64,000 nt of DNA from Eleusine coracana subsp. coracana (Eukaryota > Streptophyta > Magnoliopsida > Poales > Poaceae). The notes beneath the pieces were generated by a model that was not told the DNA's origin, did no database searches, and worked only from the letters and a program-made list of their open reading frames with translations. Of this stretch, positions 22,801-34,440 are shown piece by piece. Positions within the stretch are counted from its first letter, which is position 1. Every line of letters begins with the position of its first letter. The position numbers and the translations under genes were made by a program. Where the stretch lies: assembly GCA_032690845.1 (NCBI GenBank), contig CM064421.1:40600963-40664962 (forward strand), read 5' to 3'.

Positions 22801-23880
22801 ATCATACATTCATACATGATACATCATCTGTTGATTCACACAGTCCGGGGTTTCATGCCACATCACCCCGTCCTATCGGTGCTTATGACTTGCATTTTGG
22901 CCAATACATATTTCGTTAGTGTAGTGTCTCCTTTTCAAGCTTTGAGAAATAATAACAAATTATTAGTAATACAAATATTGTTTCATGCTTATGTGAAGGT
23001 AACAAACTATAGATCATTTCAAAAATAAAATAAAATATGTGCTATCAAGAAATATATAGACACCTTCATACATTGTCCCTAGGAAAAAACAGTCCATTTT
23101 GTAAATCTCTCTTGATCCTTATATGGAACAGAGAGGAGTTTTGAACGTTTACCCAATGTCAAGGGACCGTTGGAGATGCAACCAAAAAGAGGACCAAATG
23201 ACTGAAATAACAAAGAGGATGTTTTTGCCCCTCGCTGGTAGCTTAAAGTCGCAACAGACACACCTAGCAGCAATGAAAAACATTTGTGATTGAAAGTCAG
23301 CTATTTTCACCGATTTTCATTTCTCCCGGCCACCTCGGGTATTTGGTATTTTGGATAATGCCGGTTGAAATTGATTTGTAACAATCATTTATTTCACAGA
23401 TTTTTATAATTCATTTATTTTCATTGTGACAAATCAAGTCTAATTTCACTAAAACGTTGCTCGAAAAACACTACTAATTTCTAGTAATAGTAGTGTAAAT
23501 ACGTACCTACTACACTAGTATCTTTTTAGATACAACTATAAATATAAATTTCTTATTATAATTTATTTTTGGCATATTTTATCTTATAGCGTTACAAGTC
23601 ACAATGTTTAAAAAATTATGTGTGATTTTAAATGAGACAGTGTTCAAACCGCTATGTTATCCTCTTATTTATGATAATAAAATATAAATTACCATATATT
23701 TTTAGCAATTCAATATTTGACACTCTACAACGGTTGAAAATTAAAATTGCTTCGAAATGAGGCAGTGGAGAGGCGTCTACGCAGTTGTGGGTGCAGCTTG
23801 GGCTAGCATCCGCCGTTTCCGTTTGCCGTCAGCGCCCAGCCCCGGTGGTTAGCGCCTTGTGACTTGAACGGCTACCCCGC
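16900..23880. other. 7-kb intergenic region, no gene supported
   Basis: GC-rich patches (17500-17850, 20400-20900, 22300-22500) carry short overlapping frames on both strands without domains or splice logic, so none is called. Seen here: an 18-bp palindrome at 18321-18338, a C10 tract at 19021-19030, a hairpin at 20110-20138, a TGCATGCA run near 20737-20752, overlapping palindromes at 21406-21434, and an AT-rich block from 22900 to 23750. No tRNA or known miRNA sequence was recognised by eye. Confidence 0.5.
18321..18338. repeat. 18-bp perfect palindrome
   Basis: CCTTTCAAATTTGAAAGG is followed directly by a GA run. It could be a binding site or chance; nothing downstream identifies a gene. 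Confidence 0.5.
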
Positions 23881-23885
23881 CGGGC

Positions 23886-23892
23886 TTATATT
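23886..23892 (+). promoter_or_regulatory. Probable TATA box of the SEC14-like gene
   Basis: TTATATT stands alone in a GC- and CT-rich stretch about 140 bp upstream of the ATG at 24028, followed by a pyrimidine-rich leader typical of plant 5' UTRs. Confidence 0.5.
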
Positions 23893-24027
23893 ACTTTCTC
23901 CTCCTCTGACGCCCCTTCTCATCTCCCAGTTCTTCTCTCACCAGTCAGCACCCCACTTCTCAGCTCACACCCTCCTCTCGTCTCCTACAGTCCCACCCCC
24001 CTGACCTCTCTCGCGAAGGTCGCTGCC

Positions 24028-25284
24028 ATGGCCATGGACAAGGCGGACGCCAAGGAGAGGGAAAAGATCGAGGCCGTCCGCAAGTTGCTGCGCAAGCAGG
24101 CACCGCTCTCGGCCAAGCAGGTAGGGAACCATCTTGTTCACGTCGGCGTGTGTTTTCATGTCCGTGATGGTTTGTTTAAGCTTTGTTTTGGTCATGGTTT
24201 GCGAGCAGGCGCAGTACTGCAACGACGCGTGCGTGCAGCGGTTCCTGCGGTCGCGGAGCGACAGCGTGAAGAAGGCGGCGAAGCACCTGAGGACCGTCCT
24301 GTCATGGAGGGAGACCGTCGGAGCTGGTACGCTCAGCTTCCATTCCTCTCGCTCCTCATTTACTGAGATCTTCGTCAGGCTTCCCATTTTCGGTGTTTTC
24401 TCCCCTTTTTTTTTCTTCTGTTTTAAAATCAGCGGTATGGTTGGGACGCGAACAGGAGGAGGCAGAGTATTCATTAATGCTGCTCTGCTCTGCTCATACT
24501 CCAACTTCTGTTTGTGTTCTTGCATCGATACCTACGGCACAGTGCATTTTTAGTCATGTTACTGTGCGAGGGATTCACTTGAATTTATTGCGCTGCGGAT
24601 TTTGGTTCGTTTCCTAGGCGTATTTTCAAGCAAGTACAATCAGGAACAGTGCAATCCTTGTTGCTATTATGTCTGAATGATTGTTCGATCTTCCGTGGAG
24701 GGCTAACGCGGGCGCCTCTCTCTCTCTCTCTCTCTTTGCTGGTGCAGATCACATCATGGCCGATGAGTTCTCCGCCGAGCTCGCCGACGGCGTGGCCTTC
24801 GTCGCCGGCCACGACGACGACGGGCGCGCAGTTGTGGTACGCGCACACACGCCTCGCCCAGTGTAGATGCGAGTAGGCGTGAAGACAAACTGTGTTCTGA
24901 CCGGGGTTCGATTTGTTTCTCTGTGCAGGTGTTTCGCATCAAGCAGGACTACCCAAAGTTCCACTCCCAGAAATCGTAAGCAGCCATCAAAGCACTGCTT
25001 GATTTCCTAGTACCCTTTCTTTCTTGCAGCTTGAGCAGCCTGCTAATTAACAACGAGTCGATGATGCTTAAATTTCCTCCCTGCCAGGTTCGTCCGTCTG
25101 CTGGTGTTCACGCTGGAGGTGGCCGTCGCCTGCATGTCCCGCTTCGTGGACCAGTTCGTCCTCCTCTTCGATGCAAGTAAGCCATGGATCCTTCCTTCCT
25201 CTGAACCTCGGAGCGAGATACGAAATACGCAGCGCGCTACGGTCCATTTCTTTTTTGGTAGTATTTGTCCAGAAAAGAAAGAAA

Positions 25285-25332
<48 letters not shown>

Positions 25333-26839
25333 AGCGGTTGCATTCGAGATTGCCTTGCCCGAGCCAGGCACACTCGTCAGTCAGTGCGCAGAGCTCAGTG
25401 CCGGTATCGCCTCCGCCCCGGTCAGACACGCACATGCGGCTGGCTCGGCGAGAAGCGGAAGACCCTGCCTGCTCTCTCGGGTCGGGTCGCGCTGCCATGC
25501 CGCAGCCGCTGTCGCCCGTGGCGTGGTCCCCCGACCTTTGACCAGCGAACAGTCGCCGTCCACGGTGTACGCACAGTGGCAGGCACGGCCGCCGCTTTTG
25601 GGGAAGGGGCTTCCGTGCCCGGCTGCTTTGCTTCCTTCCCGCCGGTGCGGTTTGAATAGAACGGGCGAGAAAAATGATTGATCTCGGCTGCGGGAAAGTG
25701 CGGGCCGTAGAATCTGCAGAGATGCAGGGGGGAAAAAAGAGAATGGTCATTGAATCGAATCTTTTTTTTTTCCTCCCGTTGTGCAGGCTTTTTCCGGTCG
25801 GCGTCGGCTTTCCTCAACCTGCTGATGGGCACGCTCAAGATCGTTGCCGACTACTACCCCGGCCGCCTCCACCGCGCCTTCGTCATCGACCCGCCCTCCC
25901 TCTTCTCCGTCCTCTGGAAGGTACTACAGTTACGACTTTGTTTGTTCTGTGCCCCGATCGGCATTGATCCAAACCAACGAAACAACGTTCTGATTAACTA
26001 TAACTTGCGTGTATGCATGTGTGCAGGGCGTGCGGCCGTTCGTTGAGCTGGCGCCGTCGACGGCGGTGGTGTGCTCGCTGGACTTCGAGGACTCGCTGGA
26101 GGACGCGTCGTTCACGGCGTACCCGCGCACGGCGTCGCTCCGGTTCGAGCCGGCCTCGGTCACCGCCGCCGCCGCCATCGTGGGCAAGTCCGGCGGCGTG
26201 GGGTCCGCGTCGTCCCGCTTCTCCGTGACCCCCACCGACAACCCCGTCAAGCCGTGGTACCTGTCCACCATCCCGGCCTCGGTGGGCCCGCGGTCCGTGG
26301 TCCCCACCTCGGGCGGCAGCCCGTCGCTTGTGGGCGCGTCCCCGCTCTCAGCGCGCTCCTTCTCCTTCGCCTCCCCCGCCGCGCTGCGCTCCACGCCGCT
26401 GTCCACCCCGCCGTTCCAGCGCGGCGGCGGAGGCGGCGTGCCGCTGACGCCGTCCTCGGTCAACGGCGGCAAGCAGGGCCAGAAGACGCCGCAGCAGTTC
26501 CCGCGCACGCCGCGCCCGTCGTTCCTGCAGTCGCCGTCGATGCTGTTCGCGTTCCGCAGCAAGGACGGGCAGGGGCAGGCCAGCCGCGGGGAGCGCGAGC
26601 GCGAGTCGTTCCTCCCGTTCCTGCGCTTCTACCGCCGGCCCTACGACGAGATATCCTACCGGGCCAAGATGCGGCCCCCGCTCGGCGGACTCATCTCTAT
26701 CGTCGGCGAGAAGTTCAAGCAGAAGCCCGTGCAGCAGCAGCAGCCGCCGCTCCGCCGGCACGCCGCCGGACTCCACCACCACCAGCACCAACAGCAGTAC
26801 CACCATTGCCACCACCACCATCAGCAACACAGGTTCTGA
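24028..26839 (+). CDS. SEC14-like / CRAL-TRIO domain protein
   Basis: Seven exons: 24028-24120, 24209-24326, 24748-24836, 24929-24975, 25088-25176, 25787-25920 and 26027-26839. All have GT-AG borders and consistent phase, giving 460 aa. Residues 1-70 form a charged helical CRAL-TRIO N-region (QRFLRSRSDSVKKAAKHL). Residues about 72-210 carry the lipid-binding fold, with DYYPGRLHRAFVIDPPSLFS followed by a VLWKGVRPF-type segment, as in phosphatidylinositol/lipid transfer proteins. The last exon encodes a long Ser/Pro/Gly-rich, probably disordered region, a conserved-looking basic block (RFYRRPYDEISYRAKMRPP, from residue 390) and a His/Gln-rich tail (about 440-458). The start could be Met1 or Met3. 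It may act in membrane phosphoinositide handling; ligand unknown. Confidence 0.9.
24716..24735 (+). repeat. (CT)10 tract forming the polypyrimidine tract of intron 2
   Basis: An uninterrupted CT repeat ends 12 bp before the acceptor at 24747, so it is the splice-site pyrimidine tract of exon 3 in the SEC14-like gene. Confidence 0.9.
25291..25331 (+). repeat. (GA)20 microsatellite in intron 5
   Basis: An uninterrupted 41-bp GA run in the 610-bp intron 5 of the SEC14-like gene is the exact complement in kind of the CT tract in intron 2. Confidence 0.95.
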
Positions 26840-29800
26840 GAGAGTGCTGCATGAACCGATCCAAGAGATCAAGAATTTTCTCTATACAGCATAATCCGAT
26901 GCTATATTATGCTAAGTTAGTTAATCTTTTGCCCACCTTTTTTTTCCTCCCCACCAGTACTTAGTTAGTAGTACCCATGATATTCCTTAAACCGTGTATA
27001 ATAACAGCCTCTGAAATGTGAGTAAAATCAACCCCTTGCTGAGCTCTCTGTGATGGATTGCTGTTTAATTACTTAATTTCCCCTCTCGCTTCGAGCGATT
27101 CAGCATGTGCGCTTGTTGGCTCCAACCGAGATTTTAAAATACAAGAGCTTTTGAAAAACATCATACGACGACGACAGCAAGACCTTGTGTTGGGAAAGCC
27201 TTGGACTCGTCTAAAAAACTTATACGCCACAAAAATGTCCTACGACAGCACAAGTCCACGCCCTACGTACCCCACAGTTAGAGGATAAGGATATAAAAAT
27301 CACCAGCTGATGATGCACGAGCAGTTAGACCTCTGAGATCACGTACATATCCACCGCTGAAATTTTTCAAACGCTGCGGGGAGGGGGAGGAAGAAGAAGA
27401 AAGCGACTTGGAGAGTGACGACGGTTTTTCGCTTTTTGATGTTTTGTTGCAACTCTGTCGGCCACTCCGTAAGACAAACCGCCCAAAGCATGCATTAGCG
27501 ATCTTTTTTTTTCTTTTTTTTTTGTCAAACTCAAAGCGATCTTTAGTTGTTCCTTCAACAACAAAAAAGGCGATCTTAGGAGAGGTAGCAGTATTACGTT
27601 GTGCCTACAGTTAGTTCTACACGCCGACGGTTCCGACAGCTTTCGAGTTCCTGCTTGATTTTTCTGCGTAAGTTGGTTTTACTTTGAGATGATGATCACT
27701 TGATCAGTGTTGACGCTTTGTGCTTTCATACGAGAGCTTACAAAAAGCAAAGTCAAGCTATGATGCAGCTGAACGCAAACGCATCATTTTCTCACCTTTG
27801 AATCCGATTTGAAGTTTAAACTACTAGTAGTAGGATATACATGCACTGCTCCTTGCTGCTACCCGTAGCCGGCGTGACGAACAGCTCACTCTTTTCCTCG
27901 AGCTTTGGTAAAGCACGGCAAAGCAAAGCCATATACAGAGGGTGCATGCGATGCAAACCCTCTTTTTGTGACGCGAGCTACTAAAAACAATTGATCGCGC
28001 TGCAACAGTGATGCAGTTGCTTTCGTTAATCCAGATGCAGGATCTGCTTCGTGTGGGCCTCGACTCGATCCCTCTTTGGTTTTGTCCGAGAAGGATCGCT
28101 GCTCCAATTGCATTGTTTGCCCCGTATGCCGCATAGTTGTAGGAAAAAAAAAAAACTGGCTCAACAATCCCATCTTTTCATATGAATCACAACTTCTTTA
28201 AACTGTTTTCGGAGGCCCGCGTGCTGGAAATCCGAAGTACTGTACCTAGGTAGTAGGCCTGATCTAAATTTTGTTGGATATCGTGTTCGGAACTTATAGC
28301 CAGATACATATACTACTATGCGTATCAGAGTTTACCAATGTGGCGTGCAATATCTACATGGACCACTGTGTGGAACCCATCTTTCCATACACATGAGCGT
28401 TCCTGCTGCCGGATGTGTTGACGATCGCTGTAATTACATTTCCCTTGATTACTTGTAAAGGTTCTCAAATGGTGAAAAAAAGAAGAAGAGAGGATTAAGC
28501 AGCACTACGTGTTTGAACCCAATCTTGGTAACTACAGAGGCAAAACCAAAATTAGAGCCGACGAAATGATTGCGATGCTCATTCTTCCAAACATGTACTA
28601 GTAGCGTACAGGTGAGTCGTGACCTGTCAGGAACTGTGCACGGAGACGACGGCGACCTGTTTCGTAGCCACTCCATGTACGTAGACGTACGTGCGTCTGT
28701 TGGTTGAACATATTGAGTACTTCTGGCTCGTGTTTCCGGTGGATATATTGGAGCCGTGTGCGAAATGCCGGGAAGGAAAGGACGATGCGCGCGGGCCGGC
28801 GTCACATAGGCGAGGGAGGGGGGTCACGGGCCAAATAAACCAGTGTGTCCCTTTCGTACCCGAGGACGCGACGCTACGATCGGTCGGTCGGTCGTACCGT
28901 ACCGGACCACAGGAGACGGTTGGTCGCCCCTGCCCTGCCCCGCGCGCGCATCGGAGGACGCCCTGTAACAGCAGCAGCGGCGCGCGCACGCACGGACGCG
29001 CAGGGCGAGAGAGACAGGACGCGCAGATAATAATATCGTCCAGTGACCCAACGGATGCTGCCGGCCGGCGGGGCCTTGCTCGCCGTGGCTCGCACGCAGT
29101 CGCTTGCGCGCACGGCCGTTACGTCGCCCAGCCAACCCAGCCGTCTTCCAGGCATCCCGGGCGCGGCCACGTACGCCCACACGCGACTCGGGGCGCGTTT
29201 TTTTAACTCGTCTCACGCCAGCCAGCCAGCTAGCCAGAACGCGTCTCAGTTCTTCGTGACTTCGTTCACCCGCGCGCGCGCGCCGTGGGAGTGTGGCGCT
29301 CTCGATCTCGCAAAGTCCACGAACCGCTTCTCCGTGGCGTCATCGGCCGGGCGCGCGGGGACGGGAGCCGCGCTCGGGACGGTGTCCTTTGCCGGCGTCG
29401 CGGCCCGGCGGCGCCAGGCGCCAAGCGGGAAGCCTCCAGCGCGTTTTCTCCGATCGTCTCGGCCGGGTTCCCGTTCCGCGCGCGCGCGGCAGTAATTTCT
29501 ATAGCGCGCTGCACGCACGTCGCGCCGAGACGGGCGTGCGTCGTTGTTTGGTCGAGCCTGGCGCCTTCCCGCGTGTCCGGTTCCCGTCGAGGCATTTTCT
29601 TGCGAGGGGGCTGACCTTGGTACCAGTAGCTTTAACCACGGCATCAACGGGCGCTGGACTAAACTACACACGAGTAGCGTGGAAGACGGGTTGGTGTTTG
29701 CCTGTTCTCTTCTTCTTGTTCGCTTCTCTGTTGCTCAAGTATTTTTTTTACCGTGTCTCGGGACAGCCGACGAGTGACCTCAATGCTCGCAAGGATCACC

Positions 29801-30334
29801 GGCCGGCTGCTGCTTCGGACGTCAGATGCAGTCAGGCGTTTCATTCTTGTTCGGCAAGGTGGTTCATTAAAAAGATGGCACTCTAGATGATCCATTTTTT
29901 TAAAAAACTCAATTGGCACGGGGTTCTAGCACAGGTTTCAAGTATGTGAAAATGGCATCAGTGTAATGCACACGGTTGAAGACTTTCAGTACGAGAATAT
30001 CTTCTGATACAAGGTAAATGCATGTCCACATTTGCCATCACAGGAAGAATGTTCGCTTAGCTCACCATGGGGAAGCAAAACAATACTATACCACTTTACT
30101 GACACCGTTTTGAAGCTCAAGAGTCATCAGAGCAACATTTTACTAGCGTTTTCCTCTTATTAAGATTGTGCGATTACGTTGTACACATAACACTAACGGA
30201 ATACAGTTCGGTCTTGAAATGTTGCAGGACAACAAACATCATTTCCATGTCTCCACGCAAGCATCTTGCAGTTACGACAATAATATCCTTTGCCTTTTTC
30301 TCCCTGTGGACCTTGGGTCATTGGCTGGCTTTTG
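26840..30334. other. Intergenic between the SEC14-like gene and the SOD gene
   Basis: The first 200 bp are probably SEC14 3' UTR. From about 28740 to 29620 lies a CpG-dense block, including a CGCGCG run at about 29271-29283, with long overlapping frames on both strands but no recognisable protein. 29640-30330 is ordinary sequence that would include the SOD 3' UTR. A small direct-repeat-flanked poly(T) insertion lies at 27497-27544. Confidence 0.5.
27497..27544 (-). mobile_element. Ultra-short poly(A)-tailed insertion with 10-bp direct repeats
   Basis: The 10-bp repeat agcgatcttt (27497-27506 and 27535-27544) brackets a T-rich core whose reverse complement ends in a poly(A) run, as expected for a severely 5'-truncated retroposon on the minus strand. 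A further related gcgatctta occurs near 27571 after an AACAAC hairpin and A6. Chance is possible in such low-complexity DNA. Confidence 0.35.
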
Positions 30335-33153
30335 TTAAACCGCAGACTGAAGTCCAATGATACCTGCAAGTTATAACACATGTCTTTGAATGTGCCATCG
30401 ATCAATATATCAGAATGATCATTTATGCAGAGCAATGCGGACTTTATTTTGGACCATCTGTACATGTACTCTTCTAGCTTTAGCTTTCTGTAATTCGGTT
30501 CGGCTTTATTGAAGAAAGAAAGCGAACCACTAGGCTCTTTCCTACAGTTTCATACACAAGAAAAAAAGTTGGTACAATATTTACCACATCCAATTCTTGC
30601 TCCTGCGTTTCCAGTTGATTTACTGAGCTCATGGCCACCTTCAAAATGTTGAAGGAACAGAGTCAGAAGCAATAGAAAATCGGGAGTGCTTCACATTACA
30701 GCAATCGTCCAGGAACTAGCAGTTGTTACAGAAAACAGAAGGGAAGCAAGAATCAAAATGCTTTGATGTTTAAAGTGCAACCAGGTAATGGGCAGTATCA
30801 AAGAGTATGATGGAAGGCAAACATACCCGCTCATAAAAATTAGTGCAAAACTGGTTTCAAATAATATGCAGGGTTTCTTATTTTTTCTTCCCCACTTATA
30901 CCATCCACACGATATCTTTAGCAATTAAAAGCTCTACCAGTAAACGTAAGTGTTCTACATAACACAACAATTTTAATAGCAGTTCACCACAAATTGTACC
31001 AACATGATTGGTTTTGTTGAGCGGGTATCGTGATTTGGCTGCTACTAATTCCGAGTCATCAATGGGCAGAATATCATGGAGCCAATATTCTGCTTAAAAG
31101 AACCCAGAGATCTTAAAATATTGACCAAATAATTCATGGTTTCCTCTTTCCTGGTGTCGCAAGGCAGGACACATGGTACTGAAACATATCCCTATTCTTG
31201 CGTCACAAATCATGCTCTGCTGCAGCTATAGCAGCCATGAAATGTAAATTCCTTTTTTTTCCCACTTAATTCATTGTCATGCTATCTGTAGCAATTAAAA
31301 CAGCACAAGTAAACGTAAGCGTTTCACATTTTATGACAGTTTTAGTGACGGTTTCATTACAATTTGTGTACCCATGAATGCTTTCCTTCAGCAAAATCAC
31401 CATTTGAATTGCTACTAAAACGCCATCAATGGGCAACGGGATGCCATGGAGCCAATATCATGTACAAAACAGAAACAAATTTTAAAATACTGACTAATAG
31501 CTCAAAGTTTCCAAATGTTGTATAGCATAGCACAAGGTATGACAGTGTTGTAATTTAGCAGTACCCTTTTGTCACTAGTTATGCTTAACTGCAGCCAATA
31601 GCAACCACTAAATGAATGAGATACTTCAGGAACAACAGGATGACATTGGTGTCAAATGAGAGTAACAACTAAGAAGGTGGTAGTCTCAATAATTATATCC
31701 ACATATCACAGTGAATAAAATATTTCCAGATAGACCCCATTGACATCAGATGAACATATAAAGTACAAAGGGGGCCTAATCTTCGAATTTGTAGTGCTAC
31801 AATAAAATTGCAGCACTGTTATAAGCAAGCTTACCCCGCCCTAGGTCATCAGGATCAGCATGAACAACGACTGCCCTTCCCAGTATAGAATGAGGCCCAG
31901 TCAGTGAAATCTTCATGGAGGGGCAAAGATAGATTAGCATTTGATAAAAGAAATTCAATATCATATTTTCATCGTCCAAGACAACCAAACCTGTAGGTCC
32001 TTTATGAACACTTCTGCGACCCCTGTAATAAGCATGTATAGCTTTGTTAGGAGATAAAATTCTTTTCACAAAGGCACACCCCCCTTGGCGACCGAAGGAT
32101 CTTAGTGTTGGCATAGTACTAACCATCTCTGTTGGCTACTATGTTTCCCAGGTCACCCACATGTCGTTCATCATCAATTGGTGCTCCATGGGGCTTATTA
32201 TGAGGGTTAAAATGTGGTCCTATAAAGCAAACATATCTGTATGAGCAACAGCAGAATTACAGACACCAGCCCATAAATACAGTAGCATGTATCAGCGTAA
32301 GGCGCTAAGACTTCAAGAAGGAACTATTGGAAGCACCTTTCTTCCTGAAAAGATAATTTATAATTCACAAGGCTTGCAAGAAGCAATTCAATACAGTGTG
32401 ATAATAGACAATGTTATGAAAGGATAAAAGTCTTCCTACTAAGTATAAAGATGTAATAGTTGACACCTATTCGCAGTGGACATTCAGTAGGCTAATATAA
32501 AAGAAAGGCAACATTCAGCAATCTGATAGTATAACCATAGCAAGGGTACAGTTATAATGTTACTATTTTTTCAATAGCAACCATTGAATTTCAGCAACTC
32601 TCTGCTACTAACTCACGACCGGTATACGGCAAAGTTACTGATGTTCATTTCATCAACAGCTGACGAACGCAAGGTAAAGTTTGCAACATGGCAGAATTGG
32701 TTCACGAAGTTCTAATCCCTAATAACTATCTCGATGGATTAATTTTCCCACTTGAACATTTCACCAAAACCTGCGATTCATCATCCAATCTAACAAACAG
32801 GACCCCCAATTCAACAGCACGAGTCACAAACCAAACAACCGTAATAGCCAAACAAAGATGGAAACCCACCGGTGGAGTTGCATCCGTTGGTGGTGTCACC
32901 AAAGGAGTGGATGTGGAATCCGTGCAGGCCCGGAGCAAGGCCCGTGACTTTCCCCCGCACCTCGGTGAATCCTAAGCAGAAACCGCGGGAGCAAAATAAT
33001 CATCAGCGTGAAGAGGCGCGCTGGATCACGGAGCTTGAGAGAAGGGGTACCGGAGGCGGGGTCCTGGAAGAAGTGGAGGGCGCCGGCTACCGTACTGTTG
33101 GCACCACCGCCGATGAGGGCGACGCCCTTGAGCCCGCCGGCTTTCGCTGCCAT
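30335..33153 (-). CDS. CSD: Copper/zinc superoxide dismutase
   Basis: Seven exons in transcript order: 33153-33051, 32971-32870, 32219-32124, 32022-31991, 31910-31835, 30638-30585 and 30363-30335. All are GT-AG and in phase, giving 163 aa. It dismutates superoxide to oxygen and peroxide. Copper ligands: His54, His56, His71 (bridging) and His128. Zinc ligands: His71, His79, His88 and Asp91. Disulfide: Cys65-Cys154. Active-site Arg151. There is no N-terminal transit peptide. The sequence (GFHIHSFGDTTNGC, VVVHADPDDLGRGGHELSKS, GLQSAV end) is closest in memory to the CSD3 type, but the C-terminus SAV is not a peroxisomal AKL-type signal, so cytosol is the default. The large intron 5 (1.2 kb) contains an internal duplication. 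All catalytic residues are intact. Confidence 0.93.
30890..31615. repeat. Diverged tandem duplication (about 365 bp) inside SOD intron 5
   Basis: About 30890-31250 and 31255-31615 share an ordered series of strings: agcaattaaaa, agtaaacgtaag, catcaatgggca, catggagccaatat, ttaaaatattgac-like and agtttcc-like. Copies are clearly diverged, so the event is old. Confidence 0.7.
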
Positions 33154-33449
33154 TCCTTGCGCGTCTCCGTCCGCCGAGCCGGCACTGGTGCTTCGGTTTC
33201 GGCTCTGTTCCTTTGACGATTGATTGATCCTTGATCCGATTAGGCCCGCTGATAAACTATGATGTGCGACCCAGTTTAGCCCATTGTGAAATTGGTTGAG
33301 GATAACAACCGCGATCTAGCCCACAATGAAATGGATCGCACATAGGGCTCTAAATCGCAACCGGCCCGTAAAGAAAGTATACTGTAGCGTGTGTGGGGAC
33401 AATATTAGCACCGAACCCCCTAATACTTCGATCCCGTTTAGCGTTTAAG

Positions 33450-33677
33450 GGGGTTACATGCAAAATGCTGGATCGCGACTATTAATTACGATCCAGTATT
33501 TTTCATAAAACTCTTTAAAATAAATCGTGGTTAATAGTCGTGATTCATTTGAGGGGCTAATTTGCAAAATGTATTTTTATCAAGATCCACTATTTTTCAT
33601 GTAACCTCCTAAATTGGATCGCGATTAATAGTCATGATCCAAATGAGGGACTAAATTGAAAAAGGTATTTTCACGGG
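33450..33677. repeat. Tandem repeat, period about 94, with an adjoining hairpin
   Basis: Copies start at 33491 and 33585 (atccagtatttttcat / atccactatttttcat), each followed by a gattaatagtcgtgatcc-type string. Just before copy 1, CTGGATCG ... CGATCCAG forms an 8-bp inverted repeat. The unit is non-coding and of unknown family. Confidence 0.65.
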
Positions 33678-34139
33678 CAACCACCAACAGCGGCCCTGTC
33701 ACCGTCGACGCTGCCAATACGTCGCTGAGATTCCAAGGCGGATCACCACCACAGCACTGTTCAACGCCGCTGGAGGAAGAGAAGGTGGCGCCGCGAAATC
33801 CGGTTCCGCCATGGGCGTCGCCAGCCAAACTTCAATTACTGCGCTTGCATCCTCTACACCAACTTCTCCACCGGCTACTTCACCGACCTCCAGGCTACCT
33901 CCTGCATCCACCCCCCGCACCCTTTGCTCCAAGCGCAGAGGATGATGTCCACAAGAGATGCCACAACGGCATCCTACGCACCGCCCAGACGGCCGCACCA
34001 CTTCTTCTCTCGCTTCACTGTGCATCCACCACCGCCGGGGACCCAATGCTGCATTTTGATATTGCAGCAATAAAGTGCCCAACTATGTCAATTTCGGTTC
34101 ACCCGCCAACTGTTCGATGAAAAGTTCGGGACAACGTCA

Positions 34140-34440
34140 CTAATACGTTGATGTTACCTGTGGATGGGTCAACACCGCACATATGTGGGGTTAGCAAGAA
34201 CCGTACTTGATGGTTCGGTTAGGGGATGAGACGCATTATAGTCTCTAATATAAAAGCGGTGAAATAAGAGCGAATAAAACACGCGAGGATTTTTATCCAG
34301 GTTCGGACCGTCCGGAGGCTAATAGCCTTACGTCATGCTTGTCTGAGTATCTTTTGTATTATTTTGTGGGTGCACAGATCCGAATACATGATCTCGTTCC
34401 AAGTCGAAGTCCCTCCCCCCCCCCCCCCCCCCTCCCCATC
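34140..34440. mobile_element. Probable LTR-retrotransposon remnant
   Basis: The strings aggatttttatccaggttcgg and ccgtccggaggctaatagcc match the style of the region that closes many grass LTRs (…ttcgggccg…taatacccta). No LTR pair, primer-binding site or gag/pol is visible, so this is a fragment or solo piece, followed by a C-rich tract. Confidence 0.35.

Noticed and set aside
16900..23880. Possible miRNA gene in the 7-kb gap
   Set aside because: Scanned by eye for the common conserved plant miRNA sequences and long imperfect stems; none found.
26071..26964. 297-aa frame overlapping the last SEC14 exon
   Set aside because: Alternative frame of the Ser/Pro/Gly-rich exon; Arg/Ala/His-rich and not linked to any splice structure.
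29293..29886. 197-aa plus-strand frame in the CpG-rich block
   Set aside because: Arg/Ala-rich N-part followed by AT-rich tail, no domain, several competing frames on both strands of equal length.
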